DNA of 64,000 nucleotides from NCBI RefSeq assembly GCF_014197265.1, contig NZ_JACIFH010000001.1, forward strand, positions 496,001 through 560,000, written 5' to 3'. The translations under genes were made by a program, and so were the position numbers. Below, piece by piece: positions 45,908 to 53,796 of this stretch. Origin of the DNA: Microbacterium invictum. Lineage in GTDB: Bacteria > Actinomycetota > Actinomycetes > Actinomycetales > Microbacteriaceae. Below the pieces are notes generated by a model. It was given only the letters and a program-made list of their open reading frames with translations. It had not been told where the DNA came from and did no database searches. Each line of letters starts with the position of its first letter. Position 1 is the stretch's first letter.

Positions 45908-46516
45908 TCAGGCCGGGTACCCCTGGTTGCGCAGGCTGCGCGCGAGGTGGACGGCGCCGGAGACCGCGGTGGACATCGCCGAGCTGACGGCTTCGGGCGT
46001 GGCATCCAGATCCTTGTAATCGGTCGTCTGCATGGCTTCACCGTTCCAGTACACGCATCCCTGCGCGGGGATCGTGAAGCCGACGTCGTTGAGCGCCTGA
46101 AAGAGGATGCCCACGATGTGGTGTGCGCCGTCTTCATTGCCCACGACGCCGACCAGCGCCACCTTGTCGAACAGGATGGGCCTGCCCTCGTCATCGGTCT
46201 CGCTCAGCTCCGCGTCGAGACGCTCGAGCACCCGCTGCGCAATGCTCGACGGCTGGCCCATCCAGGTCGGCGTGACGAACACCAGGATGTCGGCGTCGAG
46301 CACCTTCTGCCGAAGCGCGGGCCATTCGTCGCCCTCGCCCATATCGGCCTCGACACCGGCCAGGATCTCATGGTCGACGGCGCGGGCGCTCCCTCCCTCG
46401 ACCCCGAGCTTGCTGAGTTCTTCGCCGATCTGGCGGCCGAGCAGCTCGGAGCTGGACTCCGCGGGAGAGGACTTCAGTGAACAGGAGATGGTGAATGCGG
46501 TGATGTCTGCGTCCAT
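45908..46516 (-). CDS. NAD(P)H-dependent FMN reductase (flavodoxin fold)
   Basis: 202 residues from the ATG at 46516 (MDADITAFTISC). The flavodoxin-like fold has a phosphate loop near SCSLKSSPAESSS, LVFVTPTWMGQPSS (the FMN ring loop) and VGVVGNEDGAHH. This is the NAD(P)H:flavin/quinone reductase type often called FMN_red. No partner oxygenase is nearby. Confidence 0.83.
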   Translation of the reverse strand: MDADITAFTISCSLKSSPAESSSELLGRQIGEELSKLGVEGGSARAVDHEILAGVEADMGEGDEWPALRQKVLDADILVFVTPTWMGQPSSIAQRVLERLDAELSETDDEGRPILFDKVALVGVVGNEDGAHHIVGILFQALNDVGFTIPAQGCVYWNGEAMQTTDYKDLDATPEAVSSAMSTAVSGAVHLARSLRNQGYPA

Positions 46517-46739
46517 GGGAGACGTGTCTAGCAGCGGGTCCGGCACGCCGACGAGGGCATTCCCTCCGTGGCGTCAATGCGGTAAGGCGCACCGCACGAC
46601 GGCTGCGCGCCTGTGCGGGTCGCCGGTTCGCACATCGCGCACGGCACCGTCAACCCCCTGGGGCCACCCCATCGTGCGGCATTACGGTGAGCCACCGCGT
46701 TGATACCAGACGAGTTGAAACCAGACGAGAGGACATCCC
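46517..46739. other. Intergenic region without a gene
   Basis: No convincing gene. Near its end a 10-bp direct repeat, ACCAGACGAG, occurs at 46705 and 46720; the second copy runs into the Shine-Dalgarno of the SDR gene. Confidence 0.5.
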
Positions 46740-47618
46740 ATGTGCCCCGACGACCCGCGCACGAAGCACCCCGAGGGCGGCTTTCCCGATCAGGAGCAGA
46801 CGCAGCCCGGCTTGACGACCGAGACCGAGCCCACGCCCGACCATGGTGAGGACTCCTACCGCGGGTCGGACCGCCTCGCGGGCCGGCGTGCGCTCATCAC
46901 CGGCGGTGACTCGGGCATCGGGCGCGCTGTGGCGATCGCGTTCGCCCGTGAGGGCGCAGACGTGGCGATCACCCATCTGCCCGAAGAAGCCGAAGATGCC
47001 GCCGACACGTTGGCGCTCGTCGACGCGGAGAACCACCGCAGCCTCGACCTCTCGGGCGACCTGCGCGACGAGGACTTCGCCGACCGCATCGTCTCCGACA
47101 CCGTCGAGGCGTTCGGTGGACTCGACGTCGTCGTTCTCAACGCCGCCTACCAGCGCGACCGGGACGGACTCGAGAACCTCGAGACGAGCGAACTCGACCG
47201 GGTCATGCGCACGAACCTCTACAGCCTGCTGTTCACCGCACGGGCCGCCGTTCCGCATCTCGAGCCGGGCGCATCGATCATCGTCACCTCGTCGATCCAG
47301 GCCTTCCAGCCGTCACCGGGACTGATCGACTATGCCATGACGAAGGCCGCGCAGGTCGCGTTCGTCCGCGCTCTGGCGGAGGAGCTAGGGCCGAAGGGCG
47401 TGCGCGTGAACGCGGTGGCGCCCGGACCCATCTGGACGCCGCTGATCCCCGGCACCGGCTGGGATGCCGAGCGCATCGCGACGTTCGGCACCGACACCCC
47501 CCTCGGGCGTCCAGGGCAGCCCGCGGAGCTGGCCGGCGCGTACGTGTACCTGGCATCGGCGGCGGCCTCGTACGTCTCCGGGGCTGTGCTGCCGGTCACC
47601 GGTGGCAAGGGGCTGTAG
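46740..47618 (+). CDS. SDR-family oxidoreductase (general-stress type)
   Basis: 292 residues. A ~45-residue polar N-terminal extension (PDDPRTKHPEGGFPDQEQ...) precedes the Rossmann domain with ALITGGDSGIGRAVA. The catalytic set is S/Y/K, visible as VTSSIQ, then DYAMTKAA. The layout matches YhdF/YghA-like SDRs linked to stress responses; the substrate is unknown. It heads a tight row that includes a lipoprotein, a CDF-like transporter and a DNA glycosylase. Confidence 0.87.
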   Translation: MCPDDPRTKHPEGGFPDQEQTQPGLTTETEPTPDHGEDSYRGSDRLAGRRALITGGDSGIGRAVAIAFAREGADVAITHLPEEAEDAADTLALVDAENHRSLDLSGDLRDEDFADRIVSDTVEAFGGLDVVVLNAAYQRDRDGLENLETSELDRVMRTNLYSLLFTARAAVPHLEPGASIIVTSSIQAFQPSPGLIDYAMTKAAQVAFVRALAEELGPKGVRVNAVAPGPIWTPLIPGTGWDAERIATFGTDTPLGRPGQPAELAGAYVYLASAAASYVSGAVLPVTGGKGL

Positions 47619-47621
47619 GCC

Positions 47622-48083
47622 GTGGGCCGGCGGGGGCGGGGAACCGTCGTCGGCGTCCTCGTGCTCGCGCTCGCCGGGTGCGCGGTGCCGGTCGACCCCG
47701 ACGGCACCCTCGAGCGCATCGGCACGGGGATCGTGCGTGTCGGCGCCTCGCCCAGCGGTTCGCTGGTCGTCATCGACGACGGCGACGTCTCTGGCGAGCT
47801 CGCCGATCTCGTCACCGGTTTCGCGAGCGCGCGCGGCGCGAGCGTGGAGTGGACAGTCGGCAGCGAAGAGGAACTGGTCACCGCCCTCGAAGACGGCCTG
47901 CTCGACCTCGCGATCGGGGGCATGACCGACAGCACGCCCTGGATCGACCGGGCATCGGCGACACGGGGCTACTCCGGCATCCGCGGTGCCGGTGACGCGG
48001 CGGTGGTCGTTCTGCTGCCCTTGGGGGAGAACGGCACCCAGGCGGCGCTGGAGCACTACCTCGATGAAGCGGTCGCACCGTGA
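47622..48083 (+). CDS. Short periplasmic-binding-like lipoprotein
   Basis: 153 residues. The signal peptide ends in lipobox LALAGC (lipidated C20). What follows resembles lobe 1 of SBP_bac_3 solute-binding proteins: VRVGASPSGSLVVIDDG, SEEELVTALEDGLLDLAIGG and DSTPWIDRASATRGY. The usual second lobe is absent and the chain goes straight to a lobe-1-like ending (VVLLPLGENGTQAALEHYLDE). Normal members are about 240-280 residues. GTG start 3 bp after the SDR stop; it overlaps the transporter start. Confidence 0.72.
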   Translation: MGRRGRGTVVGVLVLALAGCAVPVDPDGTLERIGTGIVRVGASPSGSLVVIDDGDVSGELADLVTGFASARGASVEWTVGSEEELVTALEDGLLDLAIGGMTDSTPWIDRASATRGYSGIRGAGDAAVVVLLPLGENGTQAALEHYLDEAVAP

Positions 48084-49039
48084 AGACGCTCGGCCGCACC
48101 GACCTTCCCGACGAACAGCAGCGTGCGCTGCGCAGCGCCGTGCGGTGGGAGTGGTTCACCATCGGCTACACGGTGGTCACCATCGCACTGATCGCGCTCG
48201 TGGTCGGCGGGTCGCAGGCGATGAAGACCGCGTGGATCGAGGACATGCTGTCGCTCATTCCGCAGATCTCGTTCCTGGTGGCTCTTCTGCTCATCCGTCG
48301 TGGCCCGACCCGGGCGTTCCCGTATGGGCTGCATCGCGCGATGGGAGTCGGGCACCTCGTCGCCGGTGTCGCGCTCCTCGCAGTCGGCGGGAGCCTCGCG
48401 GTCGAGTCCCTCAGCGGACTCCTGCGCGCAGAGCACCCGGCGATCGGAACGGTGCGCGTGTTCGGGCAGACGGTGTGGCTGGGCTGGTTCATGGTCGCGG
48501 TCATGTCGGTCACCGTGATCGGCCCGTTCTTCTACGGCCACGCGAAGGCCAAGCTCGCGCCGCTGCTGCACAACAAAGTGCTGTTCGCGGATGCCGATAT
48601 GGCAAAGGCGGACTGGACGACCACCGTGGCATCGATCGTCGGCGTCCTCGGCGTCGGGATCGGGTGGTGGTGGCTGGACGGCGCGGCCGCCCTGTTCATC
48701 TCGGTCGGCATCGTGTGGGACGGGTGGAAGAACTCTCGCGCCGCCGTGCTCGACCTCATCGACCAGCGTGCCCGCACCGAGGACGACGCCGAACCTCAGC
48801 CGCTCATCGCGCAGATCGTCCGGGCACTCGATACGCAGCCGTGGGTGCGCGAGTCGGCGGTGCGCATGCGCGACATGGGGCAGGTCTTCCATGTCGAGGC
48901 GTTCGTCGTGCCGGTGCGCCGCACCGTGTCCGTCGCGCAGGTGGAAGCTGCACGCGAGGGCATTGCGCGGATGGACTGGAAGATGCAGGACGTCGTGGTC
49001 ATCGTGGTGCCGAAGCTGCCGGACGAAGCCGAGCGCTGA
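48080..49039 (+). CDS. Divergent cation-diffusion-facilitator-like transporter
   Basis: 319 residues with six hydrophobic segments and a C-terminal cytoplasmic domain of the CDF type. The usual HxxxD metal pair is not intact: the TM5-like block reads FADADMAKADWTTT, with Met where His is expected. TM2 has EDMLSLIP. It may move a different cation or another substrate. The GTG overlaps the lipoprotein gene, suggesting the two work together. Confidence 0.78.
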   Translation: MKTLGRTDLPDEQQRALRSAVRWEWFTIGYTVVTIALIALVVGGSQAMKTAWIEDMLSLIPQISFLVALLLIRRGPTRAFPYGLHRAMGVGHLVAGVALLAVGGSLAVESLSGLLRAEHPAIGTVRVFGQTVWLGWFMVAVMSVTVIGPFFYGHAKAKLAPLLHNKVLFADADMAKADWTTTVASIVGVLGVGIGWWWLDGAAALFISVGIVWDGWKNSRAAVLDLIDQRARTEDDAEPQPLIAQIVRALDTQPWVRESAVRMRDMGQVFHVEAFVVPVRRTVSVAQVEAAREGIARMDWKMQDVVVIVVPKLPDEAER

Positions 49040-49073
49040 GCGGGGCGTCGACGGGGCATGGCAATCTGGTGCC

Positions 49074-49877
49074 ATGCCCGAGTCTCCCGAAGTGCAGGCG
49101 CTCGCCGAGTTCCTCGACGAGCACGCACGCGCACGCAGCATCGAAGCCGTCGAACTCGACGAGTTCCGGGCCCTGAAGACGCGCGGGCGGTCACTGAGCG
49201 AACTGGCCGGGGCGACGATCACCGGCATCCGTCGCCGCGGCAAGCATCTCGATGTGGCGACCGGCGCGGCTCACCTCGTCATCAGCCTCGGGCGCGCCGG
49301 CTGGGCGCGCTGGAACGGCGAAGTCGCACCCGGCGAGGCCCCCGTCCTGGCGCGGATCCCGCTGGCCGGGGCGCTGATCGAGCTGACGGATGCCGGGCAG
49401 TGGCTCTCGCTGGGGCTCTTCGTCGTCGATGACGCCGCCGAGGTGCCCGCGATCGCGAAGCTGGGGCCCGATCCCGCATCGCCGGACTTCACCCGCGAGC
49501 AGTTCGACTCCGCGGTGGTCGGGCGGCGGAAACAGCTCAAGGCGCTGCTGCAGGAGCAGGAGACCTTCGCCGGTGTGGGCAACGCCTACTCGGATGAGAT
49601 CCTGCACGTCGCGCGGCTGTCGCCGGTCGCGCACGCCGCCGCGCTGGACGACGGCGAGCGGAACCGGCTCTTCGCCGCGCTCACCACGGTGCTGCGCGAT
49701 GCCGTCCATGCGCGCCGCGGCATCCCGCCCCACGAACTCAAGGCGGCGAAAGTCGCGGCGATGCGCGTCCATGGACGTGGGGGACAGGCCTGCCCCGTCT
49801 GCGGCGGCACGATCCTGGATCACGGGACCGGGCAGTACTGCCCGACCTGCCAGACCGGCGGAGAGCAGCTCGCATGA
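49074..49877 (+). CDS. Fpg/Nei-family DNA glycosylase
   Basis: 267 residues. Base-excision repair of oxidised bases. After Met removal the catalytic Pro and Glu are in place (PESPEVQAL), and the catalytic lysine is in RRRGKHLDV (about 57). H2TH lies in QEQETFAGVGNAYSDEIL. The C-terminal zinc finger has CPVCGGT and YCPTCQ, but the arginine usual in its beta-hairpin is not seen (DHGTGQYCP). It could be Fpg- or Nei-like. Confidence 0.88.
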   Translation: MPESPEVQALAEFLDEHARARSIEAVELDEFRALKTRGRSLSELAGATITGIRRRGKHLDVATGAAHLVISLGRAGWARWNGEVAPGEAPVLARIPLAGALIELTDAGQWLSLGLFVVDDAAEVPAIAKLGPDPASPDFTREQFDSAVVGRRKQLKALLQEQETFAGVGNAYSDEILHVARLSPVAHAAALDDGERNRLFAALTTVLRDAVHARRGIPPHELKAAKVAAMRVHGRGGQACPVCGGTILDHGTGQYCPTCQTGGEQLA

Positions 49878-50380
49878 GGGCCGGGCAGCAGCGCTTGTTG
49901 GCGAAGATCGGCCGGATCCTCATGTCCGAGGAGTCGATCTACGGGCTCATCCTCATCTCGGGCATGATCGTCGTGAGCAACTCGCTCACCGGCACCTCGG
50001 TCACCGCGCTGGTCACGGTGGTCGTGACCGTCGTCGTCTTCTTCGCCGCGCACGTCTACGCCGGCACCATCGCCGGCATCGCGAGGGAGCGCACCCGCGG
50101 TGACGTCAGCCGGAGTTTCTCCGCCGCGTTCCACCACTCGGAAGGGATGCTGCTCGTCTCGATCGCACCTCTCGCGGTGCTGCTTCTCGGGGTGACCCGC
50201 ATCGTCGACGACGACGTGGCGATCTGGACGGCGCTGCTGGTCGACACGGTCATCCTCGGCGCACTGGGCTGGTTCGCCGTCGCGCGCTGGAACCCGCGGT
50301 TCTGGCCGCGAATGGCCAGCGCGCTGGTCACGGCGGCCTTCGGCGCGGTGCTCGCCGGGCTCAAAGCGCTGATCCACTGA
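49874..50380 (+). CDS. Four-TM membrane protein of unknown function
   Basis: 168 residues with hydrophobic segments near 22-40, 44-65, 95-115 and 120-138, and a further weak segment at the end. A basic, histidine-containing loop with RERTRGDVSRSFSAAFHHSEG lies between TM2 and TM3. I do not recognise the family. The ATG overlaps the glycosylase stop (ATGA), placing it last in the SDR-lipoprotein-CDF-glycosylase row. Confidence 0.7.
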   Translation: MRAGQQRLLAKIGRILMSEESIYGLILISGMIVVSNSLTGTSVTALVTVVVTVVVFFAAHVYAGTIAGIARERTRGDVSRSFSAAFHHSEGMLLVSIAPLAVLLLGVTRIVDDDVAIWTALLVDTVILGALGWFAVARWNPRFWPRMASALVTAAFGAVLAGLKALIH

Positions 50381-50453
50381 GGTCCGCACCGGAATCTTCG
50401 GGCGCCGACGCCGGCCGACTGGACGCGGGGTGGCAGCCGACGTCGCCAGAGAA

Positions 50454-51527
50454 TCAGGCGTCGGCGTACCGTATGACGACGCGGCCCTCGATCCGGCCCT
50501 GCTCCATGCGCTCGAAGATGTCGTTGATGTCGTCGAGCGTCTCGACGGATGACACCGTCGGGTGGATGAGACCCCGGGCATAGAAGTCGAGCGCCTCGAC
50601 CATGTCCTGCCGGGTGCCGACGATCGATCCGCGGATCGTGATCCGATTCAGCACGGTGGAGAAGATATCGGCGGGGAAGGTTCCCGGGGGAAGGCCTACG
50701 AACACGACCGTCCCGCGCCGCCGGCACATGCCGGTGGCCTGCCCGAACGCCTCCGGGTGCACGGCGGTGACCAGCACGCCGTGCGCGCCGCCGGTCTGCT
50801 CCTGGATCGCCGCGACCGGATCGACGGTCGCCGCGTTGACCGCGACTTCGGCGCCGTGGCGGCGCGCGAGTTCGAGCTTCTCGTCGTCGATGTCGACCGC
50901 GGCGACGCGCATGCCCATCGCGACCGCGTACTGCACCGCGACATGCCCGAGACCGCCGATGCCCGAGATGACGACCCATTCACCCGGCCTCACTTCGGTC
51001 TCCTTGAGTCCCTTGTACACGGTGATGCCGGCGCAGAGTATCGGCGCGACCTCGACGGGGTCTGAGCCGGCGGGGATCCGCGCGGCGTAGCGCTCGTCGA
51101 CGAGCATGTACTCGCCGAAGCTGCCGTCGACGCCGTAGCCGCCGTTCTTCTGGTCGGGGCACAGCGTCTCCCACCCGCTGCGGCAGTACTCGCACACGCC
51201 GCACGCGCTCCACAGCCACGCGTTGCCGACCTTGTCGCCGATCGCGAGCTCGGTCACGTCCGCGCCGACGGCGACGACCTCGCCGTAGCCTTCGTGGCCA
51301 GGGATCAAGTCGGCTTTCGGGGGCACCGGCCAGTCGCCGCGCGCGGCGTGCAGGTCAGTGTGGCAGACGCCGCTGGTGATCACACGCACCAGGGCTTCGC
51401 GGGGACCGGGAGCGGGGATCGGCACATCGGTGACCCGCAGTGGTCTATCGGGCGCGACCACCACGGCCGCGCGCATGACGCCTTCTCGGACGGCTCCTTG
51501 ATCGACGGTGCTCGGCACCTCACTCAT
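50454..51527 (-). CDS. adhP: Zinc-dependent alcohol dehydrogenase (AdhP type)
   Basis: 357 residues. Medium-chain NAD-dependent alcohol/aldehyde dehydrogenase. Catalytic zinc: C55-H56 (SGVCHTD), H78-E79 (PGHEGYG) and the cysteine of PILCAGITVYK. The structural zinc is C109, C112, C115 and C123. The nucleotide loop is GIGGLGHVAVQYA. The ATG at 51527 is preferred because AAGGAG lies 9 nt upstream; another ATG at 51536 touches the Shine-Dalgarno. It is divergent from the Cys-rich peptide gene, with a palindrome between them. Confidence 0.93.
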   Translation of the reverse strand: MSEVPSTVDQGAVREGVMRAAVVVAPDRPLRVTDVPIPAPGPREALVRVITSGVCHTDLHAARGDWPVPPKADLIPGHEGYGEVVAVGADVTELAIGDKVGNAWLWSACGVCEYCRSGWETLCPDQKNGGYGVDGSFGEYMLVDERYAARIPAGSDPVEVAPILCAGITVYKGLKETEVRPGEWVVISGIGGLGHVAVQYAVAMGMRVAAVDIDDEKLELARRHGAEVAVNAATVDPVAAIQEQTGGAHGVLVTAVHPEAFGQATGMCRRRGTVVFVGLPPGTFPADIFSTVLNRITIRGSIVGTRQDMVEALDFYARGLIHPTVSSVETLDDINDIFERMEQGRIEGRVVIRYADA

Positions 51528-51580
51528 GGTGCTCATCTCCTTCTTCGTCAGTGGATGTGTTTCATGACAAAGATACTCCG

Positions 51581-51597
51581 GTGTGGTCCGACCACAC
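51581..51597. promoter_or_regulatory. Perfect palindrome between adhP and the peptide gene
   Basis: GTGTGGTC-C-GACCACAC, an 8-bp inverted repeat around one base. The core TGGTCCGACCA fits TGGTNNNACCA, the form of FadR-type GntR operators. No GntR gene is in this window. It lies 54 bp before adhP and 62 bp before the peptide ATG. Confidence 0.6.
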
Positions 51598-51646
51598 AGG
51601 AACACTGTGGGAATGTACAAACGCGCCCGCTGCGCTCACGGGCGCC

Positions 51647-51652
51647 TACGAT
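51647..51652 (+). promoter_or_regulatory. -10 hexamer for leaderless Cys-rich peptide mRNA
   Basis: TACGAT, then exactly 6 nt, then the ATG at 51659. A minimal ATG GAG CGA TGA frame overlaps it but begins inside the hexamer. Confidence 0.5.
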
Positions 51653-51658
51653 GGAGCG

Positions 51659-51787
51659 ATGACCACCTCGAACCTTCCCGCGCCCGCACCGCAGCCGCTG
51701 ACCACCGCCGCCGACGACAAGAACCTGCTCACCGTCGTCGAGGACGGCGCCTCCTGCTGCGGCGGCACGAGCTGCTGCGGGAGCTGA
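51659..51787 (+). CDS. 42-residue peptide with Cys-rich C-terminus
   Basis: The sequence starts MTTSNLPAPAPQP, has a middle LLTVVEDGA, and ends SCCGGTSCCGS. All four cysteines are in the last 11 residues as two CC pairs. There is no signal peptide or membrane segment. I do not recognise a family. It has its own -10 hexamer, lies opposite adhP, and a good terminator follows 16 bp after its stop, which argues that it is a real transcript. Metal or thiol chemistry and a processed-peptide precursor are both conceivable; no modification enzyme is adjacent. Confidence 0.65.
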   Translation: MTTSNLPAPAPQPLTTAADDKNLLTVVEDGASCCGGTSCCGS

Positions 51788-51802
51788 CGCCCGGACTCAC
51801 CG

Positions 51803-51848
51803 ATCGGCGACGCCCGGCCCATGATGGGCACGGACGTCGCCGATTTTC
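51803..51848. terminator. Hairpin terminator between peptide gene and MFS gene
   Basis: ATCGGCGACG (51803-51812) pairs with CGTCGCCGAT (51835-51844), and GCCCAT/ATGGGC nests inside. TTTTC follows on the plus strand, so it should terminate the peptide transcript; the T-run overlaps the MFS stop codon. Confidence 0.75.
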
Positions 51849-53364
51849 AGTGACCGACCGGGAGTTCCGGCAGCTCGTCGGCGGGCTTGCGGATCAGGAA
51901 GGCGCCGATCAGCAGCGGCAGTGACACGATGGCCGCCAGCAGGAACGCGGCGTGCACGCCCGCGGCTCCCGCTTCGGCCTCGGGCAGGCCCGCGGCCAGC
52001 TGCGTGGCCTCGACCGACGACATGACCGTGATCATGATCGCGATGCCCGCAGCGCCGGCCACCTGCTGCAGCGTTCCGACGACCGCCGAGCCGTACGAGT
52101 AGAACTTCGGGGTCAGCGACGCCAGTGACGCGGTGAACAGCGGCGTGAACGAGAGCGCGAGACCCAGCGACAGGATCGTCTGTGCGACCACGACGACCCA
52201 TAGCGGGGTCGTGGCGGTGAAGGTCGTGTAGAACCACAGCATGCCGATCGCGATGACCGAGCCCGGCACGAGCAGCACCCGAGTGCCACGCGCGTCGTAG
52301 ATGCGACCGATCACCGGTCCGGCGAGGCCCATCAGCACCGATCCGGGAAGAACCGCGAGACCCGTCTGCAGCGGCGAGATGCCGAGCACGTCCTGCATGT
52401 ACAGCGGCAGGATCGTGATCGTGCCGAAGAACGACATCGACAGCAGCGCCATCTGCCCCACCGACAGCGAGAAGTTCGCGCTGCGGAACACGCGCAGGTC
52501 GAGCAGGGCGTCGTCGATCTTCTGCAGCTCCAGCTGCCGCCAGATGAACAGGCCCAGGGCGATGACGCCGACGCTGAGCGACACGATCAGTGAGACGGTC
52601 GACAGGCTCTGCGCCGCGGCATCCGCAGCCGAAGAGCCGGTCGTCTCCGCGCCGCCGATCTGGCTCAGTCCGTAGACCAGCCCGCCGAAACCGAACGCCG
52701 ACAGGATGATCGAGAGCACATCGATGGGGGCTCGGGTCGTCTCGCCGAGGTTATGGATCCAGCGGGCGCCCATCGCCAGGGCGATCAGGGCGATCGGCAG
52801 GACGATGGCGAAGATCCAGCGCCAGTTGAGCGTGTCGAGCAGGAATCCCGACAGCGACGGACCGATCGCCGGCGCCAGCGACATCACGATCGAGACGCGG
52901 CCCATCATGCGGCCGCGCGAGTGCGCCGGGACGATCGTCATGAGGGTCGTCATCAGCAGCGGCATCATGATCGCGGTGCCGGATGCCTGCACGACGCGTG
53001 CGACCAGCAGGACTTCGAAACCCGGCGCGAGCAGGGCGATCAGGGTGCCCGCCGAGAACAGGCTCATCGCCGTGATGAAGATCTGGCGCGTGGTGAAGCG
53101 GCGGAGCAGGAACCCGGTGATCGGAATGACCACGGCCATGGTCAGCATGAACGCGGTCGTCAGCCACTGCGCGGCGAGGTAGGTGATGCCGAGGTCGTCG
53201 ACCAGATGCGGGATCGCGACGCCCATCGTCGTCTCGTTGAGGATCGCCACGAACGCTGCGGCCAGCAGCAGCCAGATGATCCGGGATGCGCCGGGCGGCA
53301 GCGCGTGCGGGTCGGCGGCGACCGGGACGCTGCCGGTGCTGGGGTGGGTGTCTGTGGAGGACAA
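51847..53364 (-). CDS. DHA2-family MFS multidrug exporter
   Basis: 505 residues with 14 hydrophobic segments, the DHA2 topology. Motifs: LNETTMGVAIPHL in TM1, the LTTAFMLTMAVVIP region, and a motif-C-like SLAPAIGPSLSGFLLD in TM5. Family members export drugs, dyes or siderophores by proton antiport. The start is a TTG at 53364 supported by AGGAG 6 nt upstream. No dedicated regulator gene is adjacent. Confidence 0.9.
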   Translation of the reverse strand: MSSTDTHPSTGSVPVAADPHALPPGASRIIWLLLAAAFVAILNETTMGVAIPHLVDDLGITYLAAQWLTTAFMLTMAVVIPITGFLLRRFTTRQIFITAMSLFSAGTLIALLAPGFEVLLVARVVQASGTAIMMPLLMTTLMTIVPAHSRGRMMGRVSIVMSLAPAIGPSLSGFLLDTLNWRWIFAIVLPIALIALAMGARWIHNLGETTRAPIDVLSIILSAFGFGGLVYGLSQIGGAETTGSSAADAAAQSLSTVSLIVSLSVGVIALGLFIWRQLELQKIDDALLDLRVFRSANFSLSVGQMALLSMSFFGTITILPLYMQDVLGISPLQTGLAVLPGSVLMGLAGPVIGRIYDARGTRVLLVPGSVIAIGMLWFYTTFTATTPLWVVVVAQTILSLGLALSFTPLFTASLASLTPKFYSYGSAVVGTLQQVAGAAGIAIMITVMSSVEATQLAAGLPEAEAGAAGVHAAFLLAAIVSLPLLIGAFLIRKPADELPELPVGH

Positions 53365-53515
53365 GAGGAGCTCCTGGGATCAAGGGGCGCGAGATGCCGT
53401 GCATGAGGCCGACCGCGGGCATGAGCATCGGACGGCAAGCGAAGAGAATAACCGGTGCGGCGGACACCGCATTCCCAGAGAGGCGACGAATCCGGAAATC
53501 CGTCCCCGGTGACGG

Positions 53516-53704
53516 CTACTCGGCCGAGTTCCAGTCTTCCGAGCCGATCGAATCGGTCGGTTCGGGCGTCGGCTCGCGGTCGATGAGATCTGCCGGCGTG
53601 GGGTTGACCAGCTCTTCCTCGGGGATCGACTTCAGCTCGTCGATCTCTTCTCGAAGCGCGTCCAGGTCGGTGTGCTGCGGCTTCGGCCCGTCGGATGAGG
53701 TCAT
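53516..53704 (-). CDS. Small acidic protein, 62 residues
   Basis: Highly acidic and hydrophilic, with a short helix-forming LDALREEIDELKSIPEEEL stretch (about 14-32) and a Pro/Glu-rich tail. There is no membrane segment or known motif. I recognise no named family. The ATG at 53704 is divergent from the ABC exporter gene. Confidence 0.6.
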   Translation of the reverse strand: MTSSDGPKPQHTDLDALREEIDELKSIPEEELVNPTPADLIDREPTPEPTDSIGSEDWNSAE

Positions 53705-53783
53705 GACGGACAGCCTATCGATCCGCGACCCATCCCGAAACGGTGAAGCGGCCCGATGAGCCCCGCGTGGGAGCGCGTGGTCA

Positions 53784-53789
53784 TAGGCT
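53784..53789 (+). promoter_or_regulatory. -10 hexamer for leaderless ABC exporter mRNA
   Basis: TAGGCT, then 7 nt, then the ATG at 53797. Confidence 0.5.
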
Positions 53790-53796
53790 GACGAAG

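Noticed and set aside
46705..46729. Direct repeat ACCAGACGAG before the SDR gene as a possible attachment site or operator
   Set aside because: Short, 15-bp period, and the second copy contributes to the ribosome-binding region; no element lies between or beside them.
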